Shown: in pieces, positions 59,327 through 64,000 of the stretch
How the letters are laid out: each line of letters starts with the position of its first letter
Position numbering within the stretch: position 1 is the stretch's first letter
Origin: Exiguobacterium alkaliphilum 12/1
Lineage (GTDB): Bacteria > Bacillota > Bacilli > Exiguobacteriales > Exiguobacteriaceae
Assembly: GCF_000714435.1 (NCBI RefSeq)
Contig: NZ_JJMW01000019.1
Span: forward strand, 336,840-400,839
Reading direction: 5' to 3'
Length of the DNA stretch: 64,000 nucleotides
The notes under the pieces: model-generated
Database searches by the model: none
Seen by the model: only the letters and a program-made list of their open reading frames with translations
Told to the model about the DNA's origin: nothing
Made by a program: the position numbers and the translations under genes

Positions 59327-61216
59327 TTGAGTAAAGTTCGGGATTATTCAAAGCTCGCCCGTGACATTTTAGATGCGGTCGGTGGGGAAGAGAACGTCAT
59401 CAATGCTGCGCGTTGCGCGACACGGCTTCGCCTCGTGTTGAAACGGTCGAATCCGCAAGCGAAAGAGAAAGTCATGGCGATGCCGGGGGTCATCACGGTC
59501 GTCGAGACGGGTGGTCAATTCCAGGTCGTCATCGGGCAACATGTCGGGGAAGTGTTCGATGAGTTCTCGAAACTCGTGAAGATGGAGACGAATGAGACGG
59601 AAGAAGGCAATAAAGGGACCGTCCTCAACCGCATCATCGCGACGATGTCTGCCGTGTTCGCTCCGTTCATTTATATTTTAGCGGCCGCGGGGATTTTGCA
59701 GGGGACGCTCATCATCACGACGCTTCTCTTCGAAGGGTTCGCCGAGACCGGGACGTACGAAGTGTTCAGCTTCATCTCGTGGGCGCCGTTCACGTTCTTG
59801 CCGATCTTTATCGCCATCACCGCGTCGAAGCATTTCAAGACGAACACGTTTATCGCCGTGGCGGCGAGCGCGGCATTGGTCAGTCCGACATGGGCCGAGA
59901 TGGCAGCACGCATCACGTCAGGGGAGACGATCAGTTTTCTCGGGCTCGCCTTATCGGGAACGACGTACACGTCGTCCGTCTTGCCTCCGCTCTTTCTCGT
60001 CTGGATCTTATCTTACGTCGAGCGGTTCTTGAACCGACATATGAACGAGGTCATTCGACCACTGTTCGTCCCGTTCTTCAGTTTGGTACTCATGGTGCCG
60101 CTGACGATCCTCGTCATCGGACCGATCACGACGATGGGTGCGGTCGGGATTGCGAACGGCTATAACTTCTTAGCAGAGAACGCGCCGATGCTCGCCGGTG
60201 CCATCATCGGTGGCCTCTGGCAAGTCGTCGTCATCTTCGGTGTCCATTGGGGCGTCACGCCGATGGTGCTCGCGAACTTTGATTTATACGGCCGCGACTC
60301 GTTCCAGGCGTATCAAACGATTGCCGTCATCGCCCAAGTCGGCGCCGTTCTTGGTGTCATCTTGAAAGCGAAGAGTCAAGAGACGAAAAAAGTCGGCGTC
60401 TCGGCTGGAATCACCGGTCTGTTCGGGATTACGGAGCCTGCCATTTATGGGGTCACGCTCCGTTTCAAAAAGCCATTCATCTTCGGCTGTATCTCAGGTG
60501 CGATTGGTGCCATCGTCGCCAGCTTCTTCAACCCGTACTACTTCGCCTATGCCGGTCTTCCAGGTCCGCTCACGCTCGTGAACGGGATCAGCTCGGACGT
60601 CCCTTCGTCAATCTGGGGACTGTTGATCGGGACGGCCATCGCCATCATTCTCCCGGTCGTCTTGATTCAACTCTTCGGTTTTGGAGAAGATACGGCGAAA
60701 CAAGTGACAGAAGTGGCAGAAACACCGGCGACGGCGGAAGCGAGTGCGACGCTCGTTCAGGAAGAGACGATCGTCTCACCGGTGTCAGGGAAAGTCCTCG
60801 CGTTGAACGACGTCCCGGACGACGTGTTCGGCTCCGGGGCGATGGGGAAAGGTTACGCCGTCGAGCCAGACGGGAATAACGTCGTAGCCCCGTTTGACGG
60901 GACGGTCGTCATGGTCGCACCGACGAAACATGCCATCGGGCTCCGCTCGAACTCAGGCATCGAGCTCTTGATTCACGTCGGTCTCGATACGGTGACGCTC
61001 GATGGGAAACCGTTCACCGTGCATGTGAAGGATGGGGATCCCTTCAAAGCGGGCGATGTGTTGACGACGTTCGACCGTGACATGATCGTAGCCCATAACA
61101 TCTCGACGATTACACCGGTCATCGTAACGAACAGTGCGACATACGCCGATGTACTTGTTCAATCAAACGAAAAGACAGACACAACACAAGCGATGCTCAC
61201 GGTTGTGAACAATTAA
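59327..61216 (+). CDS. bglP: Beta-glucoside PTS transporter, EIIBCA
   Basis: The 629-residue protein imports and phosphorylates aryl- or oligo-beta-glucosides. EIIB comes first with the phospho-Cys30 in [17 protein letters not shown] follows (about residues 105-460) with GITEPAIYGVTLRFKKPF. EIIA is last (about 480-629) with VSPVSGKVLALNDVPDDVFGSGAMGKG and the phospho-His550 in LLIHVGLDTVTL. TTG 59327 is the start, with AAAGGAGGG upstream; the in-frame extension to 59261 would run through the operator. It is followed 12 bases later by a GH1 gene. Confidence 0.92.
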   Translation: MSKVRDYSKLARDILDAVGGEENVINAARCATRLRLVLKRSNPQAKEKVMAMPGVITVVETGGQFQVVIGQHVGEVFDEFSKLVKMETNETEEGNKGTVLNRIIATMSAVFAPFIYILAAAGILQGTLIITTLLFEGFAETGTYEVFSFISWAPFTFLPIFIAITASKHFKTNTFIAVAASAALVSPTWAEMAARITSGETISFLGLALSGTTYTSSVLPPLFLVWILSYVERFLNRHMNEVIRPLFVPFFSLVLMVPLTILVIGPITTMGAVGIANGYNFLAENAPMLAGAIIGGLWQVVVIFGVHWGVTPMVLANFDLYGRDSFQAYQTIAVIAQVGAVLGVILKAKSQETKKVGVSAGITGLFGITEPAIYGVTLRFKKPFIFGCISGAIGAIVASFFNPYYFAYAGLPGPLTLVNGISSDVPSSIWGLLIGTAIAIILPVVLIQLFGFGEDTAKQVTEVAETPATAEASATLVQEETIVSPVSGKVLALNDVPDDVFGSGAMGKGYAVEPDGNNVVAPFDGTVVMVAPTKHAIGLRSNSGIELLIHVGLDTVTLDGKPFTVHVKDGDPFKAGDVLTTFDRDMIVAHNISTITPVIVTNSATYADVLVQSNEKTDTTQAMLTVVNN

Positions 61217-62683
<1,467 letters not shown>

Positions 62684-62690
62684 TCTCAGA

Positions 62691-62731
62691 CTCCTTTTGA
62701 TGATCTCGATGATCGTCAAAGGGAGTTTTTT
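62691..62731 (+). terminator. Terminator of the beta-glucoside operon
   Basis: CTCCTTTTGATGATC pairs with GATCGTCAAAGGGAG (two mismatched or G-U positions), followed by TTTTTT. Confidence 0.8.
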
Positions 62732-62766
62732 GTATAATGAAGAAGTGAGAGAAATGAGGGGAAAAG

Positions 62767-63528
62767 ATGGGGCACATTACCATTCGTCTAGATTCGAGCG
62801 TAAACGCGCAGCGCGACCGGAACTGGGCAAAGAAACACATCACAGCGATTCACTCATCGTACGTCTTTGAAGAATTGTTATCACGTGCGTTGTCACGCTT
62901 CGTAGAGAGCGGAGACATTCGTTTCAAAGACCCTAATCTTGTAGGGATAAACCTAATCCATGCTGAGACAAATCGTACATATAACACGCATACGTATGAT
63001 GACACACATCATCAACTCGTGACACACGAGTTCACGCATGAGATGTTCGATTATGAGACGTATGAGATGATGCTTGAAGAGAAAGAGAAGTTTCAGCAGT
63101 TCGCAATGGTCATTCGGGACGTGCTCGTGCCGTTGTTAGAAGTTCAGATGATTAGCTCGGAACGGCCGATTTCTGACATGATCGAGCATTGCCTGAAGCA
63201 GATTGAAATGAACGACTATAAGTTGGTCGCCTTGCTGAATAAGACACCGAAATCGAACAAAAAACGTAATCGGATTGTGCTTTTCAAATTGATTGTCTTG
63301 GTGACAGGCGCGTCGTTTTGGATTGAAGGGTACGAACGAGGTATAAGACTGTTTCAAGAGAATGTGATTGAGGAGATTGCGAGCCCGTACGCGTTCTCGT
63401 TGTATTTCGGAACGAGTCGTTGGGAATCAGACGATGTGTTTATCATTCAATCTGACGTCCGGAACTGGAATGCACGCGTCGACTTCAGAAGTGGGGACAT
63501 CGACATCTATAAGCGAGAGCGCAATTAA
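62767..63528 (+). CDS. Hypothetical protein
   Basis: The 253-residue soluble protein is not recognised. It opens with GHITIRLDSSVNAQRDRNWAKKH, has a helical centre (YETYEMMLEEKEKFQQFAMVIRDVLVPLLEVQM, about residues 98-130), and a C-terminal beta-rich end. A basic stretch KTPKSNKKRNR (about 162-172) precedes a hydrophobic segment IVLFKLIVLVTGASFW. GAGGGG lies before the ATG. The SUKH fragment follows 14 bases later, so it may belong to an immunity-type unit. Confidence 0.65.
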   Translation: MGHITIRLDSSVNAQRDRNWAKKHITAIHSSYVFEELLSRALSRFVESGDIRFKDPNLVGINLIHAETNRTYNTHTYDDTHHQLVTHEFTHEMFDYETYEMMLEEKEKFQQFAMVIRDVLVPLLEVQMISSERPISDMIEHCLKQIEMNDYKLVALLNKTPKSNKKRNRIVLFKLIVLVTGASFWIEGYERGIRLFQENVIEEIASPYAFSLYFGTSRWESDDVFIIQSDVRNWNARVDFRSGDIDIYKRERN

Positions 63529-63542
63529 AAAGAGGAAACACC

Positions 63543-63800
63543 ATGAACAAAATTGAGTTGAAGTTCAATCGGGTCGTAAAGATGATTGAGAAGTATCCAG
63601 AAGTGTTTACATACGGTTCAGGAGCTTCGGAAGCAGCGATTCGTGAGGCGGAGGAACAACTGAATGTGACGTTTCCGCCGATGTATCGAAAATTTTTGGA
63701 GTCATATGGCTATCTAGTCGTGGACGAGGATGCCCTATGGGGGATCTCACCAGATAGCAGTGAATATGATGTCGTGATTCGAACAAATCGATTTCAATAG
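63543..63800 (+). pseudogene. Truncated SMI1/KNR4 (SUKH) gene
   Basis: The frame gives 85 residues: YGSGASEAAIREAEEQLNVTFPPMYRKFLESYGYLVV (about residues 25-61) is the N-terminal half of a SUKH domain, followed by ALWGISPDSSEYDVVIRTNRF. SUKH proteins are about 130-150 residues, so the second half is missing. The sequence then runs directly into the 3' end of a GNAT gene, indicating a deletion that joined two genes. Confidence 0.7.
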
Positions 63801-63801
63801 G

Positions 63802-63897
63802 AATCATCATTTCTATGAGAAGCTCGGCTATAAACGACAGGGACAGCATCAGGTCAATCATAAACTGATATTGATTGATTATGTAAAGAAGATGTAA
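63802..63897 (+). pseudogene. 3' fragment of a GNAT acetyltransferase gene
   Basis: Starting one base after the SUKH stop, a frame reads NHHFYEKLGYKRQGQHQ and ends IDYVKKM-stop. FYEKLGYKRQG is the GNAT motif B. It has no start codon or upstream GNAT core, so it is only the tail of a deleted gene. Confidence 0.7.
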
Positions 63898-63970
63898 GTG
63901 TAGAAGTACCATTCAAAAATTCATAGCCATTAATGAATAGGTCAGGTGACCCGCTATAAAGCAAAATGGA

Positions 63971-64000
63971 GAGGCTGGGACATAACTAGCCAGTTCTAAA
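63971..64000 (+). repeat. Partial dispersed repeat-like sequence at the window edge
   Basis: GAGGCTGGGACATAACTAGC resembles a short intergenic element seen in many Bacillales genomes, often part of an inverted repeat. It runs off the end of the window, so its structure cannot be judged. Confidence 0.3.

Overview
The window looks like chromosome from a Bacillales-type Firmicute with moderate GC. The codon usage, strong AGGAGG ribosome binding sites, intrinsic terminators and gene content (InhA protease, DynA-type dynamin, YdbS/YdbT PH-domain pair, YfhP- and DUF817-type membrane proteins) fit Exiguobacterium best. That assignment is inference from gene flavour; no rRNA or other marker is present. 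No prophage, intact insertion sequence, CRISPR array or rRNA operon was seen.

Layout: 1-6.3 kb holds a lipoprotein, an isolated unusual tRNA-Thr, a secreted M6 metalloprotease (InhA), an RsmJ-like methyltransferase, a CDF cation exporter and a GNAT enzyme. 6.3-11.2 kb is a complete sucrose regulon (LacI-type repressor, fructokinase, PTS EIIBC, GH32 hydrolase) with a very compact promoter/operator. 11.3-13.1 kb has a small membrane protein and three tandem paralogous lipoprotein-like genes. 13-17 kb has a hydrolase, a WYL regulator and membrane proteins. 17.3-19.2 kb is a pair of Dpp-type permeases with no ATPase. 19.4-23.4 kb is a LolD-type ATPase followed by a large FtsX-type permease that is split by frameshifts. 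24-31 kb mixes small membrane proteins, a rifamycin ADP-ribosyltransferase, a degenerate GGDEF protein, an MFS exporter with a displaced copy of its own 3' end, and an XRE/membrane-protein operon. 31-34.5 kb is a patch of SUKH-like, DUF2750, DUF2199 and DUF5694 genes with several truncated remnants. 34.5-41.9 kb has SRPBCC, GNAT, Gfo/Idh/MocA, a double dynamin, an NAD(P)-binding protein and an aromatic-acid-exporter-like protein. 41.9-44.6 kb and 52.2-55.7 kb are two paralogous DUF4129-MoxR-DUF58 operons in opposite orientation. Between them lie a WGR protein, the PH-domain pair, a candidate type I toxin-antitoxin locus, an NCS2 purine-type permease and several small DUF proteins. 55.7-58.4 kb is a row of immunity-like genes: a barstar fusion, a paralogue of its C-terminal domain, and a SUFU-like protein. 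58.4-62.7 kb is a beta-glucoside PTS regulon (GntR, BglP-type EIIBCA, GH1). The right end has an unknown gene and a chimeric SUKH/GNAT remnant.

How the parts work together: the sucrose and beta-glucoside units are each self-contained uptake-phosphorylation-hydrolysis modules with palindromic operators and CcpA-like sites. The sucrose EIIBC has no EIIA domain and must borrow one; the beta-glucoside transporter carries one. The most unusual points are the candidate convergent small-RNA/toxin locus at 47.6-47.96 kb, the barstar fusion whose C-terminal domain recurs in the next gene, the paired MoxR operons, and the MFS 3'-end duplication flanking an AT-rich foreign-looking gene.
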